A stretch of 64,000 nucleotides of DNA from Pollenia angustigena (GCA_930367215.1 OV884056.1:196705310-196769309); one strand, 5' to 3'. Positions 12,000 to 24,840 are shown, numbered from the stretch's first letter. A program made the numbers and translations. The notes: generated by a model not told the origin, from the letters alone.

Positions 12000-12190
12000 T
12001 ACGATAATTTTCCGTACTAGAGGTATGCCTGCCCTTATTAAATCTCGGTACGAATATTGATGAAGATTTCTAAATAATATTCGGTACAAAGGACTTTTGC
12101 ATGAATCTTAACCTCATAAAATAATTTTGTTCTGGCGGGTCCATGATTCCCCATTAGTTCCAAATAGGGTACACTCTCTATTTTTTCACA
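12000..12190 (+). repeat. Dispersed repeat family A, copy 1
   Basis: Contains CTCATAAAATAATTTTGTTC followed by TGGCGGGTCCATGATTCCCC and GGTACACTCTC. The same ordered blocks recur at about 35860-36030 and 41440-41570. Three diverged copies in the same orientation suggest an old transposable element fragment of unknown class. Confidence 0.6.
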
Positions 12191-12464
12191 AATAAAACCC
12201 TTAACGACTACCCTAAAAAAAATGTGCACCCATTAATATATTTAAAATTAGACTTTTGTAACAAAACAATTTTATGGTTTTATAGATCTTTTTATTTTTA
12301 ACACAATCTCTTTATTTTGTTTTTTCGTCTCTTCAAAGGATGTCTGCAATCAGTTGTTGTGTAACTAAACGACACTTACGACAGGTGTTAAGACTACATC
12401 ACTGCAACAACAAAAACAATTACATTATTTGGTAATATTGTCAGTTTGTAGTTGTTATTGCTGT

Positions 12465-12966
12465 TTAAAGCCTGGTACTCTGTTCAACATTTCACGTGAA
12501 ATGCTGTCAAAACGCATATGAAAAAAACTTGTGCGGAATATCTATGAAATAATGTTGATAGAGTTGTACTCTGTTAATTTTATGAAAAAGTTCCGAAATG
12601 TTTCTGGCAACATTTTTTTACAACTGCGAAATAAAGTAAGCTGCACTTATTTCACGTGGAATTTTAAGCAAAAGCAAAAAAGGATGAACTGATTATTTAA
12701 TAAGAAATAAAAAATCAATATAACACAACCGGTAACAGTTTTTTATCCATATTTACTTTATTTTTATTAAAAAAAATTATTTTTAGTAAAATACATGTGG
12801 GGTTTGTTTACATACGCAAAATAATGTCGCATACTTTGCATGAATAAAATCGGCAAATTGTACAAACTCGCATGATAGGTAACATCGATACATGTCAAAA
12901 TTTTCGTGTGAAATAATAAATGTTGCTCAAAATTTTTCATAAATTTGAACAGAGTACTAAGCTTAA
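12465..12966. mobile_element. MITE with ends containing GTACTCTGTTCA
   Basis: The left end TTAAAGCCTGGTACTCTGTT pairs with the inverted right end TTAAGCTTAGTACTCTGTTC. Internal TTTCACGTGAAAT-type palindromic blocks occur near both ends (about 12493, 12650 and 12910). About 500 bp, no coding sequence. TTAA at both outer edges may be the target duplication; superfamily not clear. Confidence 0.6.
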
Positions 12967-13895
12967 GGTGTGTATTTAATTTTCTAATCCTGATATCAAG
13001 TGTGCTTGAGTGTGTGTGTGTGCCTGAACATTGCGTATGCGGTTGCCTGTCTGTATTTCGTTTTCAAAGTGTTTGTTCAAGTATTGAATTGAATATTGAT
13101 AAGAAGTTCATTAGTTAATTTATTGCTTGTTGTAATTACAATTAAGCAAATTCTATCACTTTCTCTCTGATGGTATCCTTTAATTTTCTAAATTGTCAGA
13201 TGTTTTTAATAAAAGGTTTTTTACTTGTGCTTGTTGTGGATAATTTCATCAATATAATGGTTGTAATGATATTTATATTTTAAGAAAATTAACAAAGTGT
13301 TTTAATTTAAATATTGGTAAAAAAGAATGTTCCCCAAACTAATTTAAATGAATATATTTAAAATTCATTAGAATGAATGGCGCTTTAGAAACAGACACAT
13401 ATTTAGATTCAAGAACGATATAAAAATAAAAATAAGCGTATTTTAAAAAAATTTTTTTTTGTCAATTTTATATCAATTCAAACGTTTGTATAATATTTAT
13501 GGCAGTAATGGCTAATAAAACATTGATTTTTTAAACGCTGGTTTAGTTGAACTAAACGTAAATTAATATGTAGTTTAAACTCCACAGCTGTAAATCAGTT
13601 TTAAAAATTATATTGTGGCAGCACTACAATAAAAGTTGTTAAATTCATATGGTCTGTATTGGTAGTTTAAACGCCCTATTTTATGCGTTAAGAAATTGTT
13701 TGTTTGTTTATTGCTTTTTAGATTTGCTTGTTTAAACATAGTTTAAACCAAAAATATAGCTTAACTTAGGGCTAATAAACCCTAAGAGTGTTTTTCTGGA
13801 GTTGGGCTCAAATTGGACATAGGATCCGCCACGGATTTAAAACTTGAGTTTATTTTTTTTAGTAATATTGAGCTAGACATAATTGCACGTATTTA
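12967..13895. other. AT-rich intergenic stretch
   Basis: A short TG run at about 13009-13022. Recurrent GTTTAAAC-like words at about 13540-13750 but no supported feature. Confidence 0.4.
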
Positions 13896-14341
13896 CACAG
13901 AAAAAATTATTGGCAGTTTTTTTTTCAATTAATAGTGATATTTAAATTTTAAAATAAATTTGATTACGTTCTTAATTGATTGAATTAAAAAAAATATATA
14001 TTTTTTCAATTAAAATTTTACTTGATTTTAAGCTTTATTTTAATTATAAGTTTAATTGAATCAACTCGGTTGTTTGAATTAAACACTTTGTTGCTTTCTC
14101 CTTGTTGCTTTCCTCCCTCATCAACAGTTTGCGAAAAATGTTACAAGTGCAACCAACATCTTTATAAATTTATTGTCTTTGCCCTTACATGTACATACAC
14201 ACATGTTTTTGTCGTCAAAAAGAACAGTAAGCGTCGCGTGCAAAAAAAAAACTATCAACAACTAAAAAATGAACTGAAATTTGTTATAGACGAATTACAA
14301 TTATGACTACCAACAATGTCAATAATGAGCCTACATACATA

Positions 14342-15964
14342 CAGTTAGGGACAAAATTGTTCACAAATTTAGCGTTATTGGCAAAATAGGCTATAAATTT
14401 TTGTTTTATTTATAACTATTTAAATTTTTTTAACTATATGAAAAGTAGAACATTTCAAGAACTCAAAAATAAAAACTTTTCCAAAAAATATATGTTCATA
14501 ATATTTTACACGGTATCAGTATTGACTTCTGGATGTGAACAATTATGAACCTAGGTAGAGATTATTGTTGTATTTGGGTCCTAGCGTTTGGTATGTTGTA
14601 CATTTGCTCTTTTAAGCTGCCTTAATCTTTTTTTCCATTCTTTTACAAGAGTTCTTAGCAGTTTTGGCTCTATTTTTTCCAAGCTTTAACGGCAAGCTCG
14701 CTAAGCTTATATCCAGTATTAGGCGGGTTCCTCTGAGCAAACAAAAAAGTGGTATTTTGGAAAGGACCAAAGTTACTCAAGTGGCTACTACTCTGGCGAC
14801 TAATTAGGTAAAATTATTTTCGAGTTTTTATTTTTTTCAAACTAACTTTTAGGTATTTCTGAAGTATGCTTAATATTGTTGTCCTGCATAATGATATCAC
14901 CCTATCGTGATTCTTAGCCGAATATGGCTTATCTTAGAATAAACGGGTCTTTAATGATGATTATGTAGTGCTTGGCACACATTTTACTTCTGAATTAGCG
15001 GAGTGTTCGAAGCTGGTTCCCGCGAAAACAATATCATGTCATTTATGAGATCATCAAAATTTTAACATTTGGAATTATTTCACTCTTTTACGCTAACACT
15101 TTTACGCCAGCCATGTTAACTCCGGTCCGCCTGCCTGCAATCCCATAATTTTTGTCCGATCTAAGCATGTTACACGAATTAAATCTTTAAAACTGAATTT
15201 TTCTTACTTTTTTTGCAAACTTCAGCCGTTTTCAGCTTTTATTTTTGCTAAACGATGGGTTGTCGCTCTTTATTCTAGCTACTAACCTACTAGAACTTAA
15301 GCAACTTCGTATGATTTTAGCGCTTACATCTAAATTGTACTCTATGCTCAGTATTTGCCGTGCCTTAATAGCTATACTGACAACACCAGTAACAATAAGT
15401 CGCTTTGATTCGCGAAAATCATTTGGCTAAAATTTTTTTTGGGCGACCAGCTTTGTTGCTTTTGGTATCCAAACTACACTTTTTTTTATTTAACATTCAA
15501 ATCTCTCTGAATTGTTGTATTTTGTGTGATCTTGCGATGTGAGACTTCTTTTTATAAATTTTTCACAATGCTTTGTTTTAAAATTGCCGCTTCTGACTTA
15601 CAGTTCTTGAAGAAACTAGGCAAAATTTAACTGCTCGAATTTTTTTCAAATTTTAAAAATATTTAATATTAATGAATTAATTGACTCACTTTAAAAGCAA
15701 ATCCCACAGATTAAATTTGAAATTTTGTTGGAATTTTTATGACAGATTCACACAGGGTCAATATTGTTCACACATATGGTTTGGATGTTAGCTTAGTATT
15801 AATATAAAAACAAACGGTACTTTTGAAAATAAGTTTACATAGTATTATTTTAAAATGTAGAAACCCATACAATAGTTTTTGAAAGTTTCCAAGTTGAAAC
15901 TTTAATAGTTTTCATGATAAACATAAATGTTTTATAATTTCGTGAACAATTTTGTCCCTAACTG
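14342..15964 (-). mobile_element. Tc1-like DNA transposon, degraded, nested
   Basis: Perfect inverted ends of 23 bases starting CAGTTAGGGACAAAATTG are flanked by TA on both sides (14340-14341 and 15965-15966). Length 1.6 kb is exactly that of Tc1-family elements. The ends resemble Bari-type ends. It sits inside the CACAGAAAAAAT-ended element and therefore inserted later. Confidence 0.85.
14600..15470 (-). pseudogene. Tc1-like transposase, many stops and shifts
   Basis: On the minus strand, N- to C-terminal: an AT-hook-like GRPKK at about 15450; paired-domain text 'RLIVTGVVSIAIKARQI' and 'NLDVSAKTIRSCL' at about 15300-15400; SRLVARIKSDNPSFSK at about 15265; then QDNNIKHTSE at about 14870-14905, the second catalytic Asp block. 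The C-terminus reads LAVKAWKKIEPKLLRTLV and EWKKRLRQL at about 14620-14700, like the usual Tc1 end. Stops and frameshifts occur throughout. The first catalytic Asp and the third acidic residue are not readable. Tc1 transposases are about 340 residues, matching the space available. Confidence 0.7.
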
Positions 15965-17251
15965 TATGTATATTATGCGTAAATAAAATATCGCCTTGTG
16001 GCTGACCACATTGTTGACAGTGGTTATGGTCGCAATCGAAATTTGATGTTTATTTTCTTTGTTTGTTAATTCTTGAATTTTTGGCGTCATTTCATGATGT
16101 GCGTTTAAAGTGAATAGGTGAAAAAAAGTACAGCCAAATTACACAACAAAAACTGTTTTTTGTTTTCAATCTTGAATACCCTGAAGAATCAGAATGAAAT
16201 TCCTCTGTCAAAAAATCTTTAAAAATTTGTACAATTAAGCATGAGCTATTACAATTAAACAAATAAAACAAGTTATTTTTAAACCATATTTAAATAAAAC
16301 ATATATTTAAAATACTATTATTTTGCTTCATTTAACCATCAACTGAATTGATTTAACAAACTTATTCAATTAATAATTTGTTTGATTGAATAATTTACGT
16401 AATTGAATTTAGAGTGTATTTCAAATACACTGTTTAATTTATTCAATTAAAAATTTAATCGATTTAATGCAAAAATTCAATCACTGTTTTAATCAATACA
16501 ATTATTAAAATAATTAATTTTCTGTATTGTAATCAATTACGTTAGTAATTCATTCCATTAAAATATTGATTTTTTTCAATTAATTTGTTAATTCATTCAA
16601 TTAAAATATTGTTTAATATTAATAATTTTTTCAATTATTTTTGTAATTAAAATGTAAAAACTTTTTAATTGGAAAAAAAATCCTTGTTTTGCAATTTTTG
16701 CAAATTTGAGTAATTGGTATAATCATTTCGGTGATAGGTGCAAAATTAAACAATTTTTTGCTTGTTTCAATTATTTTGGTGATCAAAACCGTTTTTTACT
16801 TTTTTCTGTGTAGGGTACCGGTTTTTTCGTTTCAAAAGCATTGGTTGCACGCTTAAGCGTAGACTTAAGTAAAAGGTATTATTAAAGAATTCACTTGAAA
16901 TCAAGAGATTTCTAAAATTACATAAAACACATTTTATAGAAACAGTAACCAATTATTAAAAATTGTATTACAATGAAAATGATTACAAATATTATTGGAA
17001 ATAATAGTTCTGAGCTCTATGAGGATTGGTGAACGATACTTTTAAACATTTTTTTTACAAATGAGCTCTATATGACTACAAATTAATACAAGGTCTTATC
17101 ATCCTTTATTCTATAATTTGAATTAAATTTTGTGGTACACCATTTTAGGTTTGCAGGGAAAATAGAAATCGGCTAACACATACATGTAAATGATTAAGTA
17201 GTACAATCAAGAATAGGAATCAACGTAAGCAGTGTTGCAGGGAGAATACTA

Positions 17252-17425
17252 TTCATCAAATTTAATTTTCATTTAATTATTTATATGAAGAAAGGAATTT
17301 TACAACATGAAATTTATTAAAATTTATTGATAATTTTTGATTCTTGACTGCCGCGGAAATCGAACCCAGGCTTTCACGGACAGGTTACCCTTACATGTTA
17401 CAATTGCAACCACTCAATCTCTTCA
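17252..17425 (-). repeat. tRNA-derived SINE-like unit, copy with head
   Basis: On the minus strand a tRNA-like head holds a possible A box (GAGTGGTTGCAATTG, about 17400-17420) and a B box (GGGTTCGATTTCC, about 17355-17368), followed by a 3' body. That body (CATGTTGTAAAATTCCTTTC and neighbours) recurs at 27430-27520 next to another B-box-like GGGTTCGAGCCC. A shared body behind a tRNA-like head is the signature of a SINE. Confidence 0.5.
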
Positions 17426-17694
17426 GAGGATTTTGTCGTTTTAACACTGTCTGGCAGAATGCAGCTCCTGGGAGTAATCTTAATGAAATCAGGTGGAGTA
17501 TATAATCTCTGACCGTGTAGAATATTTGGCTTTATTTGTAGCCTTAATTTTTTCAGTGAGAATTTGGGCTTCGCGATATCTTCGCTTAAAGTTTAAAAAA
17601 ACTTTAATTTTCACTCATTTGAGACGTTTTTACTGCGCGAAATAATCTTTATTTATAAAACCTAATGTGTCGTCGGATCAATACAAAATAAATA

Positions 17695-18188
17695 CAGTAG
17701 AATCCCGATAATTCGTAATCGCAAGGGACCGGCCATTTCTTAAGAATTATAGGGCTTTTCGATTTAGCGGGGTTTCGATGTAACGGGGTTAAAATAAAGT
17801 AAATACGAATTAACGGGGTTTTTAAATTTATTGACTAAAACGATAAAAACATAAAAAATAATTGTTAAAAATAAAATATATACAAATTATTCATGTAACA
17901 AACTGATCTTAAGAAAATAAACACACACACAAGCAAAAGCAAAAACCCACGCAAAAAAAAATAGCGGTAAACAAAAAATCATTCTTTCCATGTGTCTGTT
18001 GTTTTAATTACGTATTATAAGTGGTAGTTAGCAAACAATTACGATTTATAAGAGGTAAAGAAGATTTTATTTGAAAAAAAAAATTACGAATTAGCGAGGG
18101 GACCAAAATGTATGGACATTTTACGAATTAACGAGATTTTTTCAGTTTATTACGAATTATCGGGGTACGAATTATTGGGATTTGACTG
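17695..18188. mobile_element. pogo/Tigger-like MITE, complete
   Basis: The left end CAGTAGAATCCCGATAATTC and the inverted right end CAGTCAAATCCCAATAATTC are flanked by TA at 17693-17694 and 18189-18190. Subterminal blocks of (A)ATTA(G/A)CG(G)GG repeat on both sides. 494 bp, AT-rich core, no coding sequence. End sequence and TA target fit the pogo branch of Tc1/mariner. Confidence 0.85.
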
Positions 18189-18190
18189 TA

Positions 18191-20299
18191 TTGAACATTT
18201 GTAATGGCTTGTTCATTCTCTGAGATAATTAAATTAAAAGTTTTAAAAATCCAATTTTCACTATATTCAACGTTTATTTGCCGTTTTTTTTTTTAAATTT
18301 TGACTCAATTTCTTATTTGTTTTAAAATTAAATAATTAAATCTCTTTCGTCGCCATTAATTCAATAACTTCAATTTAATTTGCCAAAAATCTATTTTCAT
18401 TTTTAAAACTTATTTTTATCGAGCCCTTATCGCAAAAATAGCTTAAAGACATAATTTTCAATTTTCATTTTTTCAATTAATTAATTTATTGGCAACACTT
18501 GCATCATCTCCTTAAATGTCATGGTCACATAAGGTACCGTTAAGATTTTAAAGCAAAATCAGTTTTAGCTTAAGCGCCAACTTTCATACAACATTTTTAT
18601 GAAACATAATAAAAAAAACTTCTTCTGTAAAATTACGTTTTTGAAGCTTAAGCTTTTTTTGCGGTTTGGGCTGGATATATAAAATAATATTTGATTATAC
18701 AATAATTTTGTTCTCTGAATCAATTTACTACTCACGAACATTTCTGCACTGAAGACGAATTGACATTCTCCCCACATCAAAAGAAGCATAAAAGCCAACA
18801 GAATATTTTTTTTTTAAATGCAGAATAAAGTTATTGTTGCAGTACAACACTTGACCTTTTGTATATTAAATGATTGATTTCTAAAAGAAAATATATACAG
18901 AAATATGTACATATTCATATAAATATGTATGTATAAAAGTATGTATGTGTAATGGAAGAAAACTGACGATAAACAAACACTTGAATGTTAAAATTGAAAT
19001 GCACGGCAAAAGGGAAACGGAAATGAAGACAACAAACAAATCAGTGCTTGAAAAAATCTCACAAAACATTTTGGAAATGAAACACTTAAGCAAAGTAGAT
19101 TAAAAAAATGAGTGAAAATGTTTGGAATAGTTAAACAGTGAGAGGGGTGTTTTTTAGGAAATAATTTACTCATTTGGAAAAATGGTTTCGCAAAACTGTT
19201 GTGCAAAAACCAACCCCCTAAAACCACTAGCAGAATGGAAAATTAAGGTGGCAAAGAGTCTTTGTGTTTGCTGTTTTTTTTGTTTATTTTTTCTTGTTGT
19301 ACTTATACCTTTTTAGAACATTTTCCTGCTTGTAGAACGGTAACAAAAGGTGGTGGAAGTGGATTTATTTATTGTATGTGGACTTTAGTGAAAAACCATT
19401 TTACGCTTAAGCGTTTGTGTGTACATATTTCTGTTCTATTCTGTTCTTTTTTTTTAATTTTTGGGTAGTATTGGCAAAAGACTAAAAGAATTTTAAACCA
19501 ACCACCTTAGAATCAGTTGTGTTTTAAACACAAACAGACAAACACGTCATCAAAAACTCAACTAAAAGTTTATTACCAAAAAAAAAAGAAGTACATTTTC
19601 GAAATAAAGCGGTTTACAACGTTTAACTAAGAAAAAAAGTTAGAAAAACGCATGAGAGAGGGGTTCAATTGTCGCATATAAAAACAAAACAATAATTTTT
19701 TTATGTTGAAAATCTACTAAAAACATTTTAAAACTCTCTCAAATATAAATCAACAAAAAAAAAAAAAACAATATTCTATCAACAATCAAACACACACAAA
19801 CAAAAACTATAACGTGCTCAATAGAATTTTCACAAAAAGGATATATTTCAAGCAAGGATATACTACTTGTTAAAAATAGTGTGTGTGCGTGTATGAGTGT
19901 GCATAGATTTTTCGTTGGTTTGTATGTTTGTTTGTCTGCCTGTTAAGTGAGAGTAGACGACAGTAAACGTTTGTTAACGGTTACGGATACACAACAAAGG
20001 ATATGAACGATTTAAATGTAAAACATTGATGATCGTGAAAGGACGTATACATTTTTAATAACGGATAAAATATTTCAAACATTTTAGAATAACAATTTTA
20101 TAGAAATAACAACAAAATACAAAACAAGAAAGAAACAAATTTTAAGTGAATGAAAACTTTTAAGCAAATTTTGAAAACAAGTTAAAACAATAAATTTAAC
20201 AAAAGAAAAAATTATGAAAATTTAATAAGAAGGTTCAAAGTGTTTTTTCTTAAAATAAAAAAAAAAAAATAATAAATAAATAGTTCTAACCAAAAAATC
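18191..20299 (+). promoter_or_regulatory. 5' flank and probable leader of the homeobox gene
   Basis: No element ends were recognised in the last 2 kb before the start codon. The final 800 bases are A-rich with short GT-rich stretches (for example 19880-19940), as often seen in fly 5' leaders. I cannot place the transcription start, a TATA box or an Inr with confidence. Confidence 0.35.
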
Positions 20300-21099
20300 A
20301 TGTCTTCCTCTGAACATGAAGTTGATATCAGTGTGGTATCTAGTCCCGAACCCAGTCCCATGGGCTGTGGTCAAGAAGGACGTGATACACCCTTAAGATC
20401 CAACTCTCCGGCCCGTTCACAGGGTGCCTCTACGCCCAACTCAAATCACACACCCACAACAGCCGCAGGTACACCCACTTCAACCACTTCCAATTATCGC
20501 CATCACCATAGTCCCACTATGGCTTCCGCAGTGCCACCTACTGTTTTGCATCATCATCTACAACATCATTTAAATTCCTTAAATGCCGGTCATCCTGTAG
20601 CTTTACATCATGCCTTACACAGTTTTGGCCATTTAACACATCCTGCCCATCAACATTTACTACACCCAGCGGCAGTAACACCGGCGGCGGCTCATCATTT
20701 TTCCAATGCTCTCAATAGTGAACGTCTTAGTCCACCGGCTATGGCTGCCATGGCTCCAAAGTCACCTGAATCTACTACCACAGAGGAATCACAAACAAAT
20801 AACAACAACAATTCCAAGTTAACAAACAACAACAATAATAACGAGATAATTACCGCGGGCGGTCAACAACAACAACAACAGCAATCACTTAATTCAGCAG
20901 CCGCAGCGGCGGCGGCGGCATTAAATAACAATATTAATAAAGTTACATCGGGCAATGGTTTCACTAGTTTTTCGATATCTTCCATTTTAAGTCGCAACGA
21001 ACCGAAAAAGAACGGTGCACATTTGATAACACCCATACCACAATTACCGCCGGCAACGGTGGGTGCAGGAGGACCACAAGATGCTGCTATGTTGTCGAG
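20300..21099 (+). CDS. Hmx: NK-class homeobox gene, coding exon 1 (probably Hmx)
   Basis: Encodes 266 codons plus two bases, ending at donor GTGAGT (21100). The start MSSSEHEVDISVVSSPEPSP is followed by a Ser/Thr/Pro-rich region (about 30-65), a His-rich region (about 67-133), poly-Asn (167-181), poly-Gln (189-195) and poly-Ala (about 200-207). An EH1-type motif TSFSISSILS sits at 222-231, the usual Groucho co-repressor docking site of NK homeoproteins. HMX2 of vertebrates has a similar SSFTIQSIL near its N-terminus, the main reason for the Hmx call. No homeodomain is present here; it should be encoded beyond the window. The product would be a nuclear DNA-binding repressor. Other NK or related genes remain possible; the gene class is much surer than the exact name. 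The frame reads on only to a TGA inside the intron. Confidence 0.6.
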
Positions 21100-21254
21100 G
21101 TGAGTTTGATAATGTGGTTTTTAAATTTTTTATTTAGGAAAAAGTGAAATTAATTAATAATTAAACCAATTAAGTTGTTGTTTAGTAGGAATCAATTTGT
21201 AAAAATAACGTGTTTATGACAAAATTATGTTTTTAGACTTCAAAAACAAAAAAC

Positions 21255-21310
21255 AATCATAGTATAATAATTATAATCATAATAATAATAATATAATAAT
21301 AATCATATAC
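21255..21310. repeat. AAT microsatellite
   Basis: Interrupted run of AATAATAAT-type units shortly after the exon 1 donor. Confidence 0.7.
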
Positions 21311-21769
21311 TTCAATAGTGTCATATGCCCAAAAACAAAAACAATTTAATAGTTGAGTGTGCAGATATGTGCGCAATAATATGATTGATATTGTGCAAAA
21401 ATATTCTTTCTAAATCCTTGGAAATTTAACGCTTATGATAGAAATGTGCCGTTATTCTACGTGTTTTTTTTTTTAAATTATAACAATGAGAAATCTAAGT
21501 TTTGCAAGGTCATAAGGTTTTGAACAATATTTTTGACCAAAGCGCCTCTACTGAAAACTAGTATTTTTGAATTGTGATGCTTTTGAAGTAAATGAGCGAT
21601 ATATTACTAGTAGAGTTTGTTGATATTGAATTGTTTACATTTCCCCTATGAAATAATTGCGGGATTTTCGTGAAACTTAAGTAGATCTATGTGGGTCTAG
21701 TGTCTTTAGTTGCTTTATTCAACCAAATTGCACCACAATTTCAATTTGTCGAGGTTAAAGGCTTATTTA

Positions 21770-22340
21770 GTTGATTGGGCATTATGTAAGGCCTATAGTA
21801 CATTATAGGCCGATTTTATTTCGAGTCTTTTCAAACTGTAAGTGGCTAAATTTTACAACAATATATTTTATATATTTTAAGCTTTAAGGCGTACTAAAGT
21901 TTTTTCCGAAAGTGGCTTTTATATGGGGTTAATGAAATGTTATGATTGGATCTTCAATTATTTAGCAGTGTGATTTCTAGTCTTACGAAACTAGATTGGA
22001 CCAAATTTCACCACAAGATATGAAAGAGTGAGAGAGAGAGAGAGAGTAGGAGAGAGGGGTTTATATGGGGTCTTAACTCAATTATGGAGGGATCTACACG
22101 AAATTTGGTGATGTGATTGCTAGACATATACAACGAATTCGTTGAAATTTAACGACAATCGGTGCATTAGCACCAATTTATGTAAGTTATTGTCAACTTC
22201 TTAGGCAGGCCGTTCTATATTTGGGTGCATAACTCTTTTCCGACTCAAGCGATTCAGCTCGATTTCAGTCCCAAGCTGCATAGGAGAACTTCAACAAATT
22301 TTACACTTATATTGTTTCGTTATGCTGAGTCGTTCGATAG
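21770..22340 (+). repeat. Dispersed repeat family B, copy 1
   Basis: Ordered blocks ACACGAAATTTGGTGATGTG, AATTTAACGACAATCGGTGC and GTGCATAACTCTTTTCCGAC recur at about 25500-26160 and, in part, at 40370-40650. The first two copies share a longer stretch, including ATTTTACAACAATAT. This is an old element of unknown class. Confidence 0.65.
22028..22064. repeat. GA microsatellite
   Basis: GAGAGAGAGAGAGAG run with nearby GGAGAGAGG, embedded in dispersed repeat family B copy 1. Confidence 0.8.
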
Positions 22341-22884
22341 TTAGCGTAATATAAACAGGAGGACAAGGCTAAATCCATTAAGAATTACTGAAGGACCCAG
22401 AATGTACACATATGTATATTCTTTATAGGATCTTAGATGAAAATTTCAAAAGATTCACATTGAATGATAAACTCCTGATTATGGGAATAAAAGTGTAAAT
22501 AAATATTTTATGTAATAGGGATAATTAAAATTCTCCTTCATGCTGAATTTGTTAAATGGTGAAATTGGTTCAGAATTCTTAATTTTAATGTTGAGTATTT
22601 AGTTTCTAGTTGCTCTTCCAGAAACAGCACTTGTTACAATTTCACCTTAAAGTATTTAATGGGTAATTAGTTAGCCCTAACAGGAAGCAAAAAGCTTAAC
22701 AAAAAGCCAAATAAATTTGTATGTAAAAAAGAAAAAATTAATATAAGATTTTGTAAACTGGTAAAAAATCCATTTTTATTACAAAATAGTTCTTTTTTTT
22801 GGAATTTTGTACTTTTGTAAATCATTACGTTGTAAGTGGTTATTTTATTCATTATGATAATGACCAGGGTTAAAAAAAACTGTC

Positions 22885-23030
22885 GATAAAAAAACGAAAA
22901 TTTGTGTAAATATTTTAGCTTTTTGCGTTGAAATGACATTTAATGAATCGAAAGTTAAAGCAACAGTTTTTCTTTGGCTAATGGCAAATGAAGAAGTGGC
23001 CGTCTCCTTCTCCTTTCTGCAGTCTGCATA
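22885..23030 (+). repeat. Dispersed repeat family C, copy 1
   Basis: Blocks ACGAAAATTTGTGTA, AAAGCAACAGTTTTT and GAAGAAGTGG followed by TCTGCAGT recur in the same order at about 39535-39700. About 150 bp; class unknown. Confidence 0.6.
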
Positions 23031-24540
23031 TATAATGTATGTAATGCAAATAGTAACGACGAAATTTAATTTTAACTCAGTAATATTTGCTGTTATTAGT
23101 GAGTTTTTATAACATTTAATAAACTGATTTTAAGTCTGACTTAAATGAAAAATAGTTGACTGGGTTTTAAATGAATATTTATTTGTTTATAGTTCATTTT
23201 ACGTTGATTTTACCTACATAATATATTAAGTACTTGTTTTTAACTAGCATTTCAATACTAGAAACTACTCGATTATGTAATTTTCCATCTCAATTTGGCG
23301 TCTTTGCCTAAAATTTTCTTGTAAAAGCACAACAAATCTATGGAGAATAAAGTTTTATAACCAGAATTTTAAATAAATTCAAAAATATTTTCATAGTGAT
23401 AAAATTTCTTTATTAATACTACTATTTTCAATTAAGGTAATTAAAACAATATGTTGGTCTTTTTTTACGGAAAAGAATTTCTTGTATATAAAAAAATAAA
23501 ATAATCAATTTTTTTTATTAACTGTGTAAATATTTTGTGGTATAATTTTCTGGTAACTCTGATTCAATATGAAATTTGGATTTTCGAAGAAAAATTGTGC
23601 CGAAAATTTTACAATACATATTTCAACACAATTTCGCTTTGCTCATTACATTAAAACACATTATAAAAACTCGATATCAATGATATATCATGAAAACGGG
23701 ATATACTTTCATTACAAATTCGAATCGTTCTGTATTATACAGATCAGTACTGTATTTAAAAGATTTATCCTGGATAAATTATATTTTAGTGCAAACCCGA
23801 AAATTGTTTTGCATTTTATTAAATATTCTCTATACTATATTTATTTATAAAACTTTTCTTATTACTGGAAACATGTATGATTTTTTTTAATCTAAAATTT
23901 ACAAATATAGGAACTTGAATACACTTTTGCAAGATCTTATTTTATTCTTTATTTATTCGCTCACTTGAGTACACTGCTTTTTATAACAACGAAATTTACT
24001 TATTTGCAAACGGAAAGAATTACATATTACTAAATATGGCTTAAACCAACATGATCTCGTCCAAGCCAAAAATGACTTATTCTAAAAATATGTGTGGCTT
24101 GGTTTAAGCAAAATGTTGCTTTATTTAGGAAAATTTTACTTAATTCGAACGAAATAAGTTAAGATCAAGAAATTATTTTCGATTTTCTTGTGAAACGAAA
24201 TTTATTACTAGAGTTGCGATTTTCATGCAACTGCATGTTTTTTGCCGATGAATGGTTCAATTATCATTCCGATTTATATAATTTGCGTTAAAATTGCATC
24301 GATTTGTTTTAACATATTATTGCATATTTTTTTAGTGAAAATGCATATTTTTACATATTAACCTTTTAATGCATATTTTTACATATTTTGACATTTTTGA
24401 GTGATTTTTTTTTTAAATTTCATATTATAAAAAATGGTTCTTAAAAAAATTTTTAAATACACAAAAAAAATATTCCAAAAAAACCAATAAATAAATTATT
24501 TTGAAGATTTACTTAAAATACAAGATCCTTCCTTTTTAAG
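23031..24540. other. AT-rich intron sequence
   Basis: No element recognised, except that TGCATATTTTTACATATT-like words repeat at about 24318-24400, just before the hAT-related fragment, and may belong to it. Confidence 0.4.
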
Positions 24541-24840
24541 CCGATGCAGCACCTTACATAGTTAAAGTTCTAATGGGTTTAACATATTCTATCTAAAACT
24601 GTTACAAGTTACTGGCTTGGCACATCGGTTATACCGAGTTTCCAAGGAAATTAGAAGCCAATTCGATAATATTGCGTCTTTTAATGCAATGTATCCCTTG
24701 ATTCCCCTTCCACTGCAGCCTGTAGTAAAAAGATGGGCTTCAGAGTTATTTTTTAAAAAAAACTATCAGTAATTTAAGAATGTTCGAAGAGCTTTTTGAT
24801 ACCGATGATTATGCAATAAAAAAGTAAAATAAATATTACA
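24541..24840 (+). pseudogene. Fragment of a hAT-related (CGGBP1-like) transposase
   Basis: In shifting frames it reads ADAAPYIVKVLMGL, then VTGLAHRLYRVSKEIRSQF, then LPLQPVVKRWASE, then FEELFDTDDYAIKK. The order 'DAAPYMV...LAHGLHRV.EEIR...LP..PV.TRW' is typical of the RNase H-like part of a widespread insect family of hAT-type genes with a CGGBP1-like N-terminus. Only this central piece remains, with a stop and at least one shift. Confidence 0.65.

Larger units (their letters stand above)
13896..16810. mobile_element. CACAGAAAAAAT-ended element (host of a nested Tc1-like copy)
   Basis: The left end CACAGAAAAAATTATTGGCA follows TA; the right end TTTTTTCTGTG is followed by TA. The same end sequence closes the element at 33700-34592. 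Without the nested copy (14342-15964) the element is about 1.3 kb. Its inner flanks are rich in TTCAATTAA/TTGAATT words, which may be subterminal binding sites or simple sequence. No coding sequence of its own is seen, so it is non-autonomous. Confidence 0.65.
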
